The notes under the pieces were generated by a model that saw only the letters and a list, made by a program, of their open reading frames with translations, searched no databases and had not been told where the DNA came from. Below, one piece after another: positions 44,242 through 56,028 of a stretch of DNA of 64,000 nucleotides; position 1 is the stretch's first letter; each line of letters starts with the position of its first letter. The DNA is taken from contig RPFO01000648.1 of NCBI GenBank assembly GCA_009746045.1, positions 714,734 through 778,733 of the forward strand. Reading direction: 5' to 3'. Source of the stretch: Mesostigma viride. Its lineage: Eukaryota; Streptophyta; Mesostigmatophyceae; Mesostigmatales; Mesostigmataceae. A program made the translations under genes and the position numbers.

Positions 44242-44617
44242 ATGACCATGCATTACGTGGTAGACCAGCAATCAACTACACAGATCAGTTGCTGGCCGAC
44301 CTTATGGTACCAGCTCAGTTCGAACACCGTATTTCCTCCATCTCTCTGGCTTGGACTGCCATGCAGGAAAAGAAGAGACGGCAGATCATTGTCCATGCAG
44401 GCCCATGCACCAGCCCCTGTGGGCAAGCCCCCCCCCCCCAGGAGGAAGGAGCGCTTTACTGAGTAGAGTAGTAAGGATTTTGTAGCTTAGTTAGATTAGA
44501 GTTAGCTTAGCTAGTTTTTCGCGGCTCAGTACCCACCCACACCAATCAGCCATGGAATACGTGCTACATGATCTCCCCACGGAGTCATGTAATAATATAA
44601 TATAATTTTAATGCATT
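44242..44617 (+). pseudogene. LINE ORF2 C-terminal fragment with 3' end
   Basis: The frame from 44242 is open for 74 codons but shifts phase inside the fragment. WTAMQEKKRRQIIV in one frame and KPPPPRRKERFTE-stop in another match the end of the 26860-27440 copy. The 3' untranslated region (GTAGAGTAGTAAGG, AGTTAGCTTAGC) ends with the terminal hairpin and an AATATAATATAATTTTAA tail. Confidence 0.65.
44566..44590 (+). promoter_or_regulatory. Terminal LINE hairpin
   Basis: Stems ACATG/CATGT and CTCC/GGAG, loop CCAC, then the AT-rich tail. Confidence 0.6.
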
Positions 44618-47600
44618 ACGTGAGCACACCGATCCTCGAACAGTGAATTAATATTGGTGGCTTGGTTAACCTTGAGATGTAAGCGCGCTTGCATGGGCCG
44701 GTATTAGTCTTGGAGCAATTATACATATTCATTGAGAATTTGATAAATTACGGAGGTGAGATTGGCATGCAACATAAGGAAACCCCCAAAAATATATATT
44801 AAAAAAATTTAATTACTTACATCAGAGTAAAGGCACCCACGTAAAAATAAACAAAGCCAATGAAAATATATATGATGTCACATAGTGGGGAGCAACGTAA
44901 CTGAGGAGGCTGCGGCATCTTCTGATTTTATTCGTATGAGTCATGGCAGCTGCAGCTTGCACTTGATAATATACATAGTACTGTACTGCACAGAGTACTT
45001 GTAGAATATTCTGGCCAAGGAAAGCTGGCCTCTTTTTCGGTAACACCACACGATGCTGACATGCATGCTCATGTGCAATGTCATGATAAACTGTTGGTGT
45101 GCTCACTGACTTGAGGGTATAACCAGGTAGACATTTTTGTCGGGCTGTCCCTGCACAATACGTCTAGCTCTTGTATGAGCGGCCCATTCAACAGCGAGCC
45201 TAGCTCGAAGCAGCAAGTAATGCCAGAAACACTGTAACCCTTTCCATAGCGCAGCTTCTTTCTACTCTCCAGTCTGCAAAGCTATTCTAGGTCATGCAAT
45301 TGGTGGTGACCTTTGAAGCCTGCAAGGTCAGCTACTAAATTCCTGTAACCCTATTCATGCAACCACCCCCGAGAAGAGCAACTGCACCCACTAATGACAT
45401 GGAAACAACTCCCAGCGAACCGCATGCCCTGCAGATTACCGCCGAGGACCCCGAAAACGCGTGGAGCATGCCACTTTCGTATGCCACATGGTGGCCATGT
45501 GTTGGCGTTATTGATGCAGCCCCATCCTTCCTGCACTGGCAGAGGGTATGCCAGTAGCGACAATTCTAATCCAGGCATACCCTGTCAGCAACCGAGGATG
45601 GCAAAGCTGGTCTTGGCACCGGGAACAAATGACCGACAACACCTGGAATGGACGGGTGACATCAACCCGCGAGCAGCCCCCCATCTGAAGTCAGCAGCTG
45701 CGAGTGCGCTGCCGTTGGACTTCCGCCAGTAGCTCACCGGGATGCCCATCGAGGGTCCCGCCAGCCCCACATCACCTTGCAATACTGTCCACCGTTGCAC
45801 TATGGCGCAGCATCAACTTGCAACAACGCGAAGGCGCTTGGTCGCGGTGAGCAGGACCCAAGTTGGGCAAACGTAACACGACGGAGCGCGCTACGCTGCA
45901 GAGATACGCACAGGGGCACATTGGGAGGTCCTCCATGCTGCCCGCTGCAACCGCCGCATGACCCGCGCAACAGGAGACAGCCTACTGGCCCCACGCCTGT
46001 CGGCACTTCAGGGGCCTGTGCCCCAGCTGCCCTGCCTCACAAGCTTTGAGGTTGCCTGGCACCAAGTGCAGCGCGGGCTGCCATCTGGCCTGATGACCCC
46101 ACGCCAGGCAGAGGCAAGGCCTCCTGGCCGCATGCGATGGGACCCTGAGGTGACCTGCGGTGCCCACGTGCCGCCCGCCCACCCGCCATGAGCCTCACCA
46201 TGCCTTCGCCTCACGTCGCTGCCCCGCGGGCCGTCCCATCCTTTTATTGTTTACCACATGGAGTCTGTCGCATCACACACACTAGGCATCCATGTGTGCT
46301 CTACCCGTGTGTGCACTATATAACCCACTTATGCACTACATACCCGTGTGGATGCCCCGTGTGGGCTGTACCCTCCTGTCGCCATGCCAACGAGCGTGCC
46401 GGTATGCAAGGAGCCGGCATTTTGACCACCAGCAGCTGGCACACGGCGGCCCAGCAGCGGCCGTGTGGCTACAGGCTCGATGATCGGCTGGCCGTGCGGC
46501 TACCCCCGCTGCTGGTGAACGCTGTATAACCCTTCCACAGTGCACCGGGGGCCGATGCCAGGCACTCGGACAGGAACAAGCTGTAGAAAAGACACCACCC
46601 GCGCTCACCAGCACAAGCTCGGCTCCTTGGCATCCCCGCATGCGCGCGACTATTTCTGCGCACGTGCTGGTCACTGTGCCAGTGCGCGCAGTGTAAGCCT
46701 CTAACATGAATCGCTCTGGTGCCTTAATGTCACCGACGGCCACGCCCTCAAATGTTGCTGCCTGTAACCCCACAGGGACGTATCCGCGCGCAATATTAAG
46801 AACGTTGCACGTGCCACGGTACTGGCCGCACACATGAGGGAATGCTGGCAAGTGCCCCCCTTCCCATCCACATACGCGCGGCCCGTGTGCCTCACGATCT
46901 GGAGGCGCGGCGAGTGGAATGCATTGACCATGGCCCGCCACTGGGTGCAGGGGGCACTGGCTGCGCGGGCGAAAGCACAGCCCCCGGTCTCCCCACATGC
47001 GTGCTTTCACGGATGGGGGGAGGGGCGCCCCGGCGTGTGCTGGCAGACATCACGCGGCCACATCACGCGGTATAATCATAATGGCAACCCCATCGGCCAT
47101 CATGGCAGCAAAGCTTCTGCAGCAAGCTGGTTGCCTACAAGCTGGGTGCCACCATCGCGCAAGCTGTTGCTGCTGTGACGCGACCACCAAAACCATTGCC
47201 ATCACCACCAACAACATGGTGCCCACACAACCGAACACCCAGCCTCCCTAGAATGCTTCCCACGGGGACGGGCAGCCAGGGGCCCTGCCTGCCAGCAATG
47301 CCTTCCCTTTGCCTCTCTATGATGGCATATTGTGAACAGGTCATCCTCATCGGAAAAGTGCCGCGGTCGGCATCGGATGCCATCCCCATTGCGGGCCCAC
47401 CGGAGGTGACGTCACCCCATCCCGCCATATGTTCCCATGCAAGGTCCCACCCACATACACCACACACACATGCACACAGGTCAAGCAGAGGTCAGCCTGC
47501 GTGCTTGCCACCTCTGAGCGAGCGCAGCCCGTTTGCCACCCCCCTTTGCCACCTCCCTTTGCTGCCCCCTTGGCTGTCCGCAAATGAGCGCGCCCTGTCT

Positions 47601-48030
47601 ACCACCACGGGTGGCAGCTGTACGGCTGTTGGACGAGCGGCAGGCCCGTTGCCATCGGCCGGTTGTCCCCAACACAGACCTCCAGCGGCCGCGTGCTTCA
47701 CCCAGCACTCGCACATGCACAAGGCACCACAAGGCCATGCCGACAAAGGGGGTTGGACCACAGGTGAGGAGGTTGGCCCACAACCCGTCGCCACGCTAAC
47801 ACCTGGCGTTGCAGGGATGTTCATGGGATGGCCCTACCAACCGGCAACCAGGGAATGGTCCTTCCAATCCACATCGTAGATGGCCCCAGCGGCAATCCCC
47901 CCCCCCCTCCCCACATCGTCCACACATCCCCTCCGAATGCCAGCAGTCACATCCCCTCCGCGGATGCCAGTGGTCGCATCCCCTCAGCGGATGAAAGCAG
48001 TGATTACAACCTCTCCGCGGATGCCAGTGG
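44618..48030. other. Intergenic stretch before the transporter gene
   Basis: Many short overlapping frames but no recognised domain, apart from one possible exon at 46609-46821. At 47935-48035 there are about four loose copies of a GGATGCCAGTGGTC-ACATCCCCTC segment just past the transporter stop codon, i.e. in its 3' untranslated region. Confidence 0.4.
46609..46821 (-). CDS. Possible orphan exon of unknown function
   Basis: The 71 codons between an AG acceptor (GCGGCCAG) and a GTGAGC donor read YRGTCNVLNIARGY through DIKAPERFMLEAYTARTGTV to GAELVL. The composition looks protein-like and unlike the surrounding low-complexity frames. I do not recognise the family and found no convincing partner exons. 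It could also be a fragment of a degraded element. Confidence 0.25.
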
Positions 48031-51000
48031 TCACACGGGCGCCAGCGGCTGCCCCTGCTCCTGCTCGGTTGCCGGCAGCTGGTGGTGCACCAGGTTGGTG
48101 TACTCCCCATTGCGCTGCATCAGCTCCGAGTGGACACCCACCTGGCAGGGCGACGCAGGGACGAGGTGCAAAGGAAGCACAGCGAGGGGGGGGGCAGTGG
48201 GGGTGGGGAAGCGGTGGTTAGGGTCTCACACAAGGAGCACACACACACGGTGCACATCGTACGCGCACATGGCGAGCAGGAGGGGACACGACGCACAATG
48301 TTTCCAGCACGGGCACAATCTCTCGCACAATGGTTACAGTATGAGGGTCGTGGTTCAGCATTACTGGAGTACTACATGGCATCGACGGCAAGTACATGGG
48401 CAAGCGGGATGCGGACTGGAGGAATGTCAACGACTGCGACCTACACAAGAACAGGGCACTAACTACAGGGCAATGCCCCATGATCCGGCCGCACTATGGC
48501 CACCCGACAAACAGCCAGCCCACCTCGGCGACGCGCCCCTCCTTGAGCACCACAATCTGGTCGGCCGCGCGCACGGTCGACAGCCTGCGATGTGTGCAGT
48601 TGTGGTTTGTGGGCGCGCGTGCGTGCGTGTGGGTGGGTGGGTGGGTGGGTGGGTGCGTGGTTGGTTGGTTGGTTGGTTGGTTGGTTGGTTGGTTGGTTGG
48701 TTGGTTGGTTGGTTGGTTGGTTGGTTGGTTGGTTGGTTGGTTGGTTGGTTGGTTGGTTGGTTGGTTGGTTGGTTGGTTGGTTGGTTGGTTGGTTGGTTGG
48801 TTGGTTGGTTGGTTGGTTGGTTGGTTGGTTGGTTGGTTGGTTGGTTGGTTGGGGAGAAATGGCAACAGGAAGCACAGAACGGCAGCGGTAAGCAGAGCAA
48901 GGGGTGGGCCACAGAAGGCCGAGCTCTGGTGATACATCGCTACAGATTGTAGACGCAACCCTGTAGATATTAGATATGGAACGGGACGTGTAGGCCCAAG
49001 GTGGGACGCGGTGGACAGGATACAGGACCTGCCAGCCACTAGGATGACCTCAGTGCAGGGTGTTGGCAGGTGGCAGATGCCAGCTCACCCGCACACAAGG
49101 ACCCGCCCCGGACTTGTGGGTGGTGCCCACGCCTCTCTCAGGGTGGGTGACAAAAGGCTCCGCTTCCCACCCTGACCGATGAGGTCGATGTGACCATGTG
49201 ACATCCCCCTTTCCTTCCCCCCCCCCCTCCCCCCATCATCAGTGCGCGAGAAGCCCCCACTCCCCACGTCTGTGCATCGATGACCCCCCTCCTCCAAAGT
49301 TGCAACCCCCACCTAACCGCCCGACTACTCACTCGCGAGCCGGGTTGTATCCCTTCTCATCGCGAGTGTGATACACCGTTCCATCCTCCTCACCCCCGTT
49401 CTCACCTCTGTCCGGTTAAGCCCCCCCATGCTCAATAACCTCGGTGTGCAACAACCTGACCTCCTCCATCACCCGTGCCGACCCCCCATCCTCACCGGTG
49501 CGCAATGACCAACACCGTGCGGCGGTGGCTCCCGTTCTCCATCGCCGTGCCCTCCTCTTCATTGTCCACGCCCCGTCCTTCACCGTTGCTCCCGCTCCCG
49601 CTACTGCTGTTGCTGCCGCTTCTGCTGCTGTTATGGCCACTGCTGCCGCCGCCGCCGGCGCCGTCACTCTTGCTCTGCCGCATGGCACGGTCCAGTGCGC
49701 TCATCACCAAGTGCTCGCTCTCCGCGTCGAGCGCGCTCGTGGCCTCGTCCAGGATAAGGATGGTAGGCTCGCGCAGCAGCGCGCGCGCGATGGCGATGCG
49801 CTGCCGCTGGCCGCCGCTGATGGTGCGGTCGCCGACCTGGTGGGGGACGGGGTCGGGTTTGGGGGTAGATAGCCACAGCTGTGAGCGCAAAGTGGGGGGT
49901 AGCTGTACCGTAAACTGCAATAAGAAATAAGTCGGATCAATATTGGCTCTCTTGCTGGAAAGTTTGCAAATCAGCGGAGGGCGGGGGCCGAGATTAATTA
50001 AGAGGTACCTTGAAATTAAATAAGAGGCATGCCTCTGTCGAGATATATTTTTGGAGGCGGGTTTCTATTGGCTGTATTTGTAGTATTGTACGACAACATA
50101 TCAAGGGTGACGGAAAGTACTGAAGTCGCGGTAGTGTCGCGGAGACGTTTCTAGATGGCGAAATTAAATAAGAGGTATACCTCCAGCGATATCGGTGATT
50201 TGAATGGTAGTGCATTGGTGATACTGCACGACGGTATTGGACGGAGTTCCCCGTCTGGCAAGCGGATTTTGCATCTCACGTTCAGAAAAAGGCTCGGGTG
50301 CACGACGCGGCGCGGCGTTGTACAATGGCTCGCAGAAAAGGAACCCAGGCGACTGTTTGGCGCCGCGTCGGTCGTGACGTTGTTTGCTCCGTTGGATCTG
50401 CATCTACGGCATTCGCATTTTGTTTCGAAACCCGGTCGATGAGATTTTACGGAGAAGTCGGGTATATAAGTGATCCTTTTTTGACACTGAAGTGAAAATG
50501 TAAAAGCCGGAGTGAATTAAACGGCCTGACATGTTGTCGTACAATACTACAGTTAACGCCAACAGAAACTCGCCTCCAAAAATATATCTTTATAGAGGCA
50601 TGCATCTTATTTAGTTTCAAGGTACCTCTTAATCAATGTCGGGCCCCGCTAGTAAACCCTACGCCCTGAACCCTAAACCCTAAGCCCTCAACAGCCCTTT
50701 TGACCCTGCGTACCGCGACATCACAGCGCAGCACAATCCGTCGCCCAGCAAACCGTTGCCCAGCGCACTAAGGAACTCACCGTGGTGTTGTAGCGCTGCA
50801 AACAGCAGACTGCGTGATAAAAGGCACTCACTGGTGGCATCGCCCGGCAAGCAGCACACGAGACAACCACAGAGAAGGCACTCACCGTCGTGTTGTATCC
50901 CTGCGACAGCTGGACGATGAACTCATGCGCGTTGGCCAGGCGCGCGACCGCCTCGATGCGGGACCGCGAGGGGGGCCCGCCCGCATCCCAGGCATCACCC

Positions 51001-54000
51001 ACGCCGAACGCGATGTTATCCGCGATCGACGCGTTGAACAGTTGCGGGTCCTGGGGTGGGTGCGGGTCAAGCATGTGGGGCAGGGGGTGGTGTTGGATGC
51101 ATCCGGCAGGTGGTGGCGTGTGAGCATTGAACAGTTGGGCCCTCCCAGTTACAAACATGATGCAACAAGCAACACAAAGTGCCTTGAACAGTGGCAAACT
51201 TTGGAAGCATTTTTGTAGGTTATTTAGCAAAAGATATGATGATTGGATTAGGTACTGATTTTTGGAGCCAAACTATGTTTGTACAACCTTGTAATGTAAG
51301 ACTACTTGAAGCTGAGTTTGCCACACCTATTAGCATTAAAATGGTACCTTTAGTTTTTTCTTTTTTTGGTGCTTAATTGACCATTTGCTTCAAAATAATA
51401 AAAATGTTCAAACATTTATATTTTCACTTCTTTTTTTCAATCCTGCTGCTGACTTTTTACGATTTATTCTTTTTGGCTAAAAAGATGGTTATTTGGAACA
51501 CAGTTGTGGGCCCTGGTCCTGCGCGGGATGCATGGGGCGAACTGCCAGAGCGTGAAGGGGCTGTAGAACGATGGCGGCCCTGCAGGGACACGAGACACAG
51601 AGCCATGCTGTTGATTGCTAACGTTGTCACTCGTCGCTGGGTGCCCACCTGCAGCAACCGCGCACTCACCCCATCACATCCTGATACGATCCATGTTGCC
51701 ATCACAAATGCTGGGTGCCCACCTGCGTGACCACGCCGAGTCTTGAGCGGAACCAGCGCGCGTCCAGCTCCTGTAGGGGCTTGCCGTCCACCAAGATCTG
51801 GCACGCGGCACACCCGATGGAAAAGGGGTGTTTGTGTGTAGTGCACGTGCCATGTCCAATAAAAGGTGGGGTTCAAGACAAGGCCAGGCCAGGTTGGGTT
51901 GGGGGTCATCAGCAATAGATGCATCAAAGTGGAGGCCGTGGGTGGTCTACCAGGGATATAATAATGGAGATGCTCAGCACTGTGTCCTTAACAGCACGCG
52001 GTGGTGACGCGATGCCTTCCCAACGAATGGAACACCCCGCTGCTCCGTAATCATAGCCGTCCAGTACCCAGGCAGCCAGGTGGCAAACTCCGGCAACCAG
52101 GCACCTGCCCCCCCACCTACTCTGCCTCACTGGCCAGTCACACGGGGGAACGCACATGCCCACAGCACGCGCGCCTGCCCCGCACCGACTCGTCTATGCT
52201 AGTGTTGAACACATATGCAGATGCCAGCAGCACGCGCACCTGCCCCGCCGTGGGCTCGTACAGCCGCATGAGGAGCGCCATGATGGTGCTCTTGCCGCTG
52301 CCGCTGTGGCCCACCTGGTGGAGCCGGAGGGGGGGGGGGGGAGAGGGGGGGGGGGGGGGCGGGAGAAGGGGGTCAAGCGGGTTTAGGCGAAGGTGGGAAG
52401 GAAGGAGGGATCAAGGGCCCAAGGGGGAGGGAGCATGGGCAGGATGGCACCAAGGGACCCGTCCGGCAAGCATGTGTCGGAGACGAGTTATTGACTAGGT
52501 ACATCATCTATTGCGGCCGGCCGGCGGTACCAACAGGGGTGGGAAACAACCACTGAGAACACACGAAAAATAATGATAGTATGTGTTAGCCAGTGGTAGC
52601 GAATGACAGCTGGAGGCAACAGATGGCAGGAGCCCCATAACCAAAGACAACAAATGGCAGCAGATGGCCACAAGCTCATGCGATACCTGAGCCTGCCATT
52701 CATTCCCCCCTCCCCACACAGCAAGCAGATCCAACAGTCAAGCCACAAGGTGCTGCATGTTGACATGCGCACGCAGTGGCCACCCACTACACCGCAAGGC
52801 GCCACCTGTCCACTTACGAATACGGCGACCACCCACTACACCGCCTTAAGGCGCCCCTTGTCCACTTACAAATGCGGCGACCGCCCACTACACCGCCTTA
52901 AGGCGCCCCTTGTCCACTTACAAATGCGGCGACCACCCGCTACACTGCCTTAAGGCGCCACTTGTCCACTTACAAATGCGGCGACCACCCACTACACTGC
53001 CTTAAGGTGCCCCTTGTCCACTTACAAATGCGGTGACCTGGCCTGGCTCCAGTACCAGGCTCACGTCTTTCAGGACCATGATCTGATGGGGTGGCGGGCG
53101 GCAGGGGGCAATGGGCCAGGGGGGTGGGGTGGCATGCAGGGTTTGGGAGACAGAATAACAAGAGACCGATTAGCCGATTAGCAGGGTGGGAGACAGAATA
53201 ACAAGAGACCGATTAGCCGATTAGCAGGGTGGGAGACAGAATAACAAGAGACCGATTAGCCGATTAGCAGGGTGGGAGACAGAATAACAAGAGACCGATT
53301 AGCCGATTAGCAGGGTGGGAGACAGAATAACAAGAGACCGATTAGCCAATTAGCAGGGTGGGAGACAGACTAGCAAGAGACCGATTAGCCGATTAGCAGG
53401 GTGGGAGACAGATTAGCAAGAGACTGATTAGCCGATTAGAAGGGTGAGGCAGCGGGGGCCTAGGACATGAACCGGGGATGGAGGCCCCCAGGCATCTGAC
53501 CTTCAGAATTCGGCAGCGCACACCATGCATATTATCCGTACACAGTGACGGTGTCCACAGGGCACAAGAGCGATGGCGAGGATGGTGAGTATGACTTTGA
53601 TGCCGACAGCTCAAACATTACTACATCCCACTCAGTGGCTGCACAAAGAGTCACAACAGCAAGGATAGTATATACCAGAAAATGGCAACCATAACTGCGG
53701 CTGTTACAACCATGATGAATGCATGGATAGCAAACCCATGCACACATGCACCCCTATGCGCACTAGCCAACACACATGCGCATGTGCGCCTCCTTGCAAG
53801 CTAAGGCATGACTGGCAGAGGACAGTGGGGCCATACGGATGCCCAAGCAGCGGGCCATGGGTGTGAAGCCATGGGGCTGCCCTGAGTTAATACACGGGCC
53901 CCACGCTACATTGTGTATGACCATACGGCGGGGCGTGACGCATGAAAGAGTGTACAGAAACTCATGACCAACCCTCTGTTGCCACACATACGTCAGGGCG

Positions 54001-55956
54001 TGACGGGTAGAAGAAGGACACGTTCTGCAGCTCGATGCGCCCCCGCAGCGGGTGGATCTGGCAGCCGGCTGCTGGCACAAGGGGGCGTGGCGTGTGGGCA
54101 AAGGGGATGCGCACGGATGTGTTTCAGCAACGTTGGGTTGTGGGGCGACGGTGTGAGGGCCAAGCGACATGAGTTAGGTGAGCGCATGTCACTGTATTGT
54201 GATGGGTGGAGGGAGGAATGCTACGCTTATGCCATGAAGTGTCAGAGCACCATATTGGTGTCCATGATATTAACTCATGTACACGTAGACTGCGCCACAT
54301 GATGCTTCACAGATAAGCTTGCACGTATCCTGATGGAAGCAGGCAGGTTTGGCAGAATATGGGCCGGTGGGTAGGAAAGCCAAGAAAGCTGTATGAAATC
54401 AAAAGGTGCAGGGTCTGACAGGTCTATGAACTTAAAGTGCAGGGTCTGACTGTCCTAGAAGCCAGCTAGACGCTCCAAAGTTGTACAGGATAGGGTCAGT
54501 AGGCATGCGAGTGCCATATGTGCCCAGAGGGTGCGGCATACGCATATCTGCAGCAATCTAGGCTCGCTAAGAATGCCCATGAGTCAACACAAACAAGATG
54601 TACGTTTAATGTCCACACTGGTCGCTTGATTAGCTACCGAGTGCCCACCCCTACGTACCCTTGTGCTCCGCCACTCCTCCCTCCTTCCCCTCCCCCTGTT
54701 GCTGGGGTGTTCCCCCTGGTGCCCCCGCCAGCTGCCGCGCCCTGGGCGCGTCCAGCAGCTCGAACACGCGCTCGGTGGCCCCCAGCGCCTCCATCAGCTT
54801 GGCCCACTTGTCTGACATGGCCAGCGCCGAGCGCATGGCCATGTCCACGTACACCATGAAGCGCGCCAGCTGCTCCGTGGTGATGGCGCCGCGCAGGACC
54901 TGGATGCCGCCCAGGACCACGCTCGCGATCTGCCAGGTGGCATGCGCGCACGTTGATGGGTGATGGCGCGCATGCGATGATGGGTGGTGGCGTGCACGGG
55001 GGGAGTCAGTAGCGTGCTGGGGGGGGCATGCATCCGGTTGTGTTGAGTGAGTTCGATGGCGCAAGGGGAAGGGGGGGGGAGATTTGGCAAGTAGCAATAG
55101 CAGAAAGTTAGTGGGAAAGAGGTGGACAGAAAGAATGCAGCTTCCAGGAAGGCGGGGACGGTATGTCATGGGTGTAAAAAGAACACTGAAATGGCTTACA
55201 ACAGGAAAGACTAGGCTTGTGCGAGGCAAATGAAAAGTAACGCGCCGGACCACACTTGCCATCGGGCAATGGCTGGCAGGTGGAAGGTGGGACAGGTGGC
55301 ATCCACGGGGGTCGGTAGGCAGCGAGCCAGGCCCTGACGTCTCCGTCTACGGGCTTGCTTCAACGGGGGGTGAGTGTGATGTGTATGCTCATGCGGCCGT
55401 GTCAGCGCACGATTGAAGGCACTCAAGCGTTCCCTGCCTTCAAGCGTTCCCAACAGGAACAAGGTTTCAGGTCACTATGACGTCACTGTGAACCGCAAGC
55501 GCCCCGGTGCCCGTTAGCACTTGCGTTAGCACTAGCCACTCCTGTGGGACAAACGCCCAAATGGCGTTTGCAAGGCCTGCGTGCTGACCACAGCGCTGCG
55601 TGTGCCGTGTGCCACGTGTCAGATGCCGCGTGCGGTGCGTTGCCGGCGTGCACTTGAGCCTGCTGGCAGCTCCCCCCTGCCCCAGCTTTTACCACATCCC
55701 CCGGCCATGCTTATCGCCCCACCGTTTGCCACATCCCGCGGCCCACGTTTGCCAGGTCGAGCAACGCCATGTTGGACAGGTTGAAGCCGGTGGGCACATC
55801 GGGTCATGATGGAGTAGTACTAGTTGCAGTGCTAGCGAGACGGTGGTCATCACCTTTGCCAGGTCGAGCAGCGCCATGTTGGACAGGTTGAAGCCTGTGG
55901 AGACGACGGCCATGCGCAGCTGCACGCCCACCACGCGCCGCATGCGCTGAAAGAAC
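48031..55956 (-). CDS. ABCB-type half-transporter, last ten exons (5' part outside window)
   Basis: ATP-driven membrane exporter, TAP/ABCB half-transporter type. Exons: 55854-55956, 54659-54929, 53992-54071, 53026-53082, 52240-52314, 51723-51797, 50886-51050, 49496-49836, 48524-48584, 48031-48141. The first two end the membrane domain ([45 protein letters not shown]). Then follow the nucleotide-binding domain pieces: [32 protein letters not shown], Walker [23 protein letters not shown] loop [20 protein letters not shown], signature [15 protein letters not shown], Walker [14 protein letters not shown] loop [27 protein letters not shown] and [18 protein letters not shown]. All catalytic motifs are intact. 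An odd Gly/Ser/Asn-rich insert of about 53 residues separates the D loop from the H loop. The 53992-54071 acceptor could instead be at 54057. Substrate and organelle are unknown. Confidence 0.9.
48637..48852. repeat. (GGGT)n-(GGTT)n array in transporter intron
   Basis: A few GGGT units (48637-48656) and then about 48 uninterrupted GGTT units lie just upstream (minus sense) of the 48524-48584 exon. The same tetranucleotide forms the 14139-14446 array in the glycohydrolase gene. Confidence 0.95.
49998..50632. mobile_element. MITE-like element with ~105-bp inverted repeats, in a transporter intron
   Basis: The left end TTAAGAGGTACCTTGAAA and right end TTTCAAGGTACCTCTTAA are exact complements. 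Similarity continues inward through AAATAAGAGGCATGC, TATATTTTTGGAGGCG and GTAGTATTGTACGACAACAT (49998-50100 against about 50530-50632). The ~430-bp interior has no transposase, but a GAAATTAAATAAGAGGTA segment is repeated at 50159. A TTAA at both ends may be the target duplication (piggyBac-like) or part of the repeat. It lies wholly within the intron 49837-50885. Confidence 0.8.
50655..50690. repeat. Interstitial degenerate telomere-like repeat
   Basis: About four imperfect CCCTAAA-type units (ACCCTACG.., GAACCCTAAACCCTAAGCCC). This is the plant/green-algal telomere sequence type. It adjoins the right end of the MITE-like element. Confidence 0.6.
52811..53030. repeat. 52-bp tandem repeat built on a transporter splice donor
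   Basis: CACTTAC recurs at 52811, 52863, 52915, 52967 and 53019. On the minus strand each unit reads GCATTTGTAAGTGG (the first as GTATTCGTAAGTGG), the end of exon 53026-53082 plus its donor. Five donor-like sites are thus in series. The rightmost belongs to the exon; the others extend into the intron. Confidence 0.9.
53150..53440. repeat. 43-bp tandem array in transporter intron
   Basis: Seven copies of a unit containing ACCGATTAGCCGATTAGCAG and GGTGGGAGACAGAATAACA, with a few substitutions in the last three copies. Confidence 0.9.
55747..55795 (-). repeat. Partial duplicate of the transporter exon at 55854-55956
   Basis: On the minus strand the block reads GGCTTCAACCTGTCCAACAT through CTCGACCTGGCAAAC and is almost identical to the 3' part of the exon 107 bp away. 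A GT follows at the same position. It could act as an alternative or decoy exon end. Confidence 0.75.
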
Positions 55957-56028
55957 CTGGGCGAAGGGGTGGGATTCAAAGAGCCAGTGCAGGGAGGCGC
56001 AGTGGAAGCATTAAAAAGGCGCAATTGA

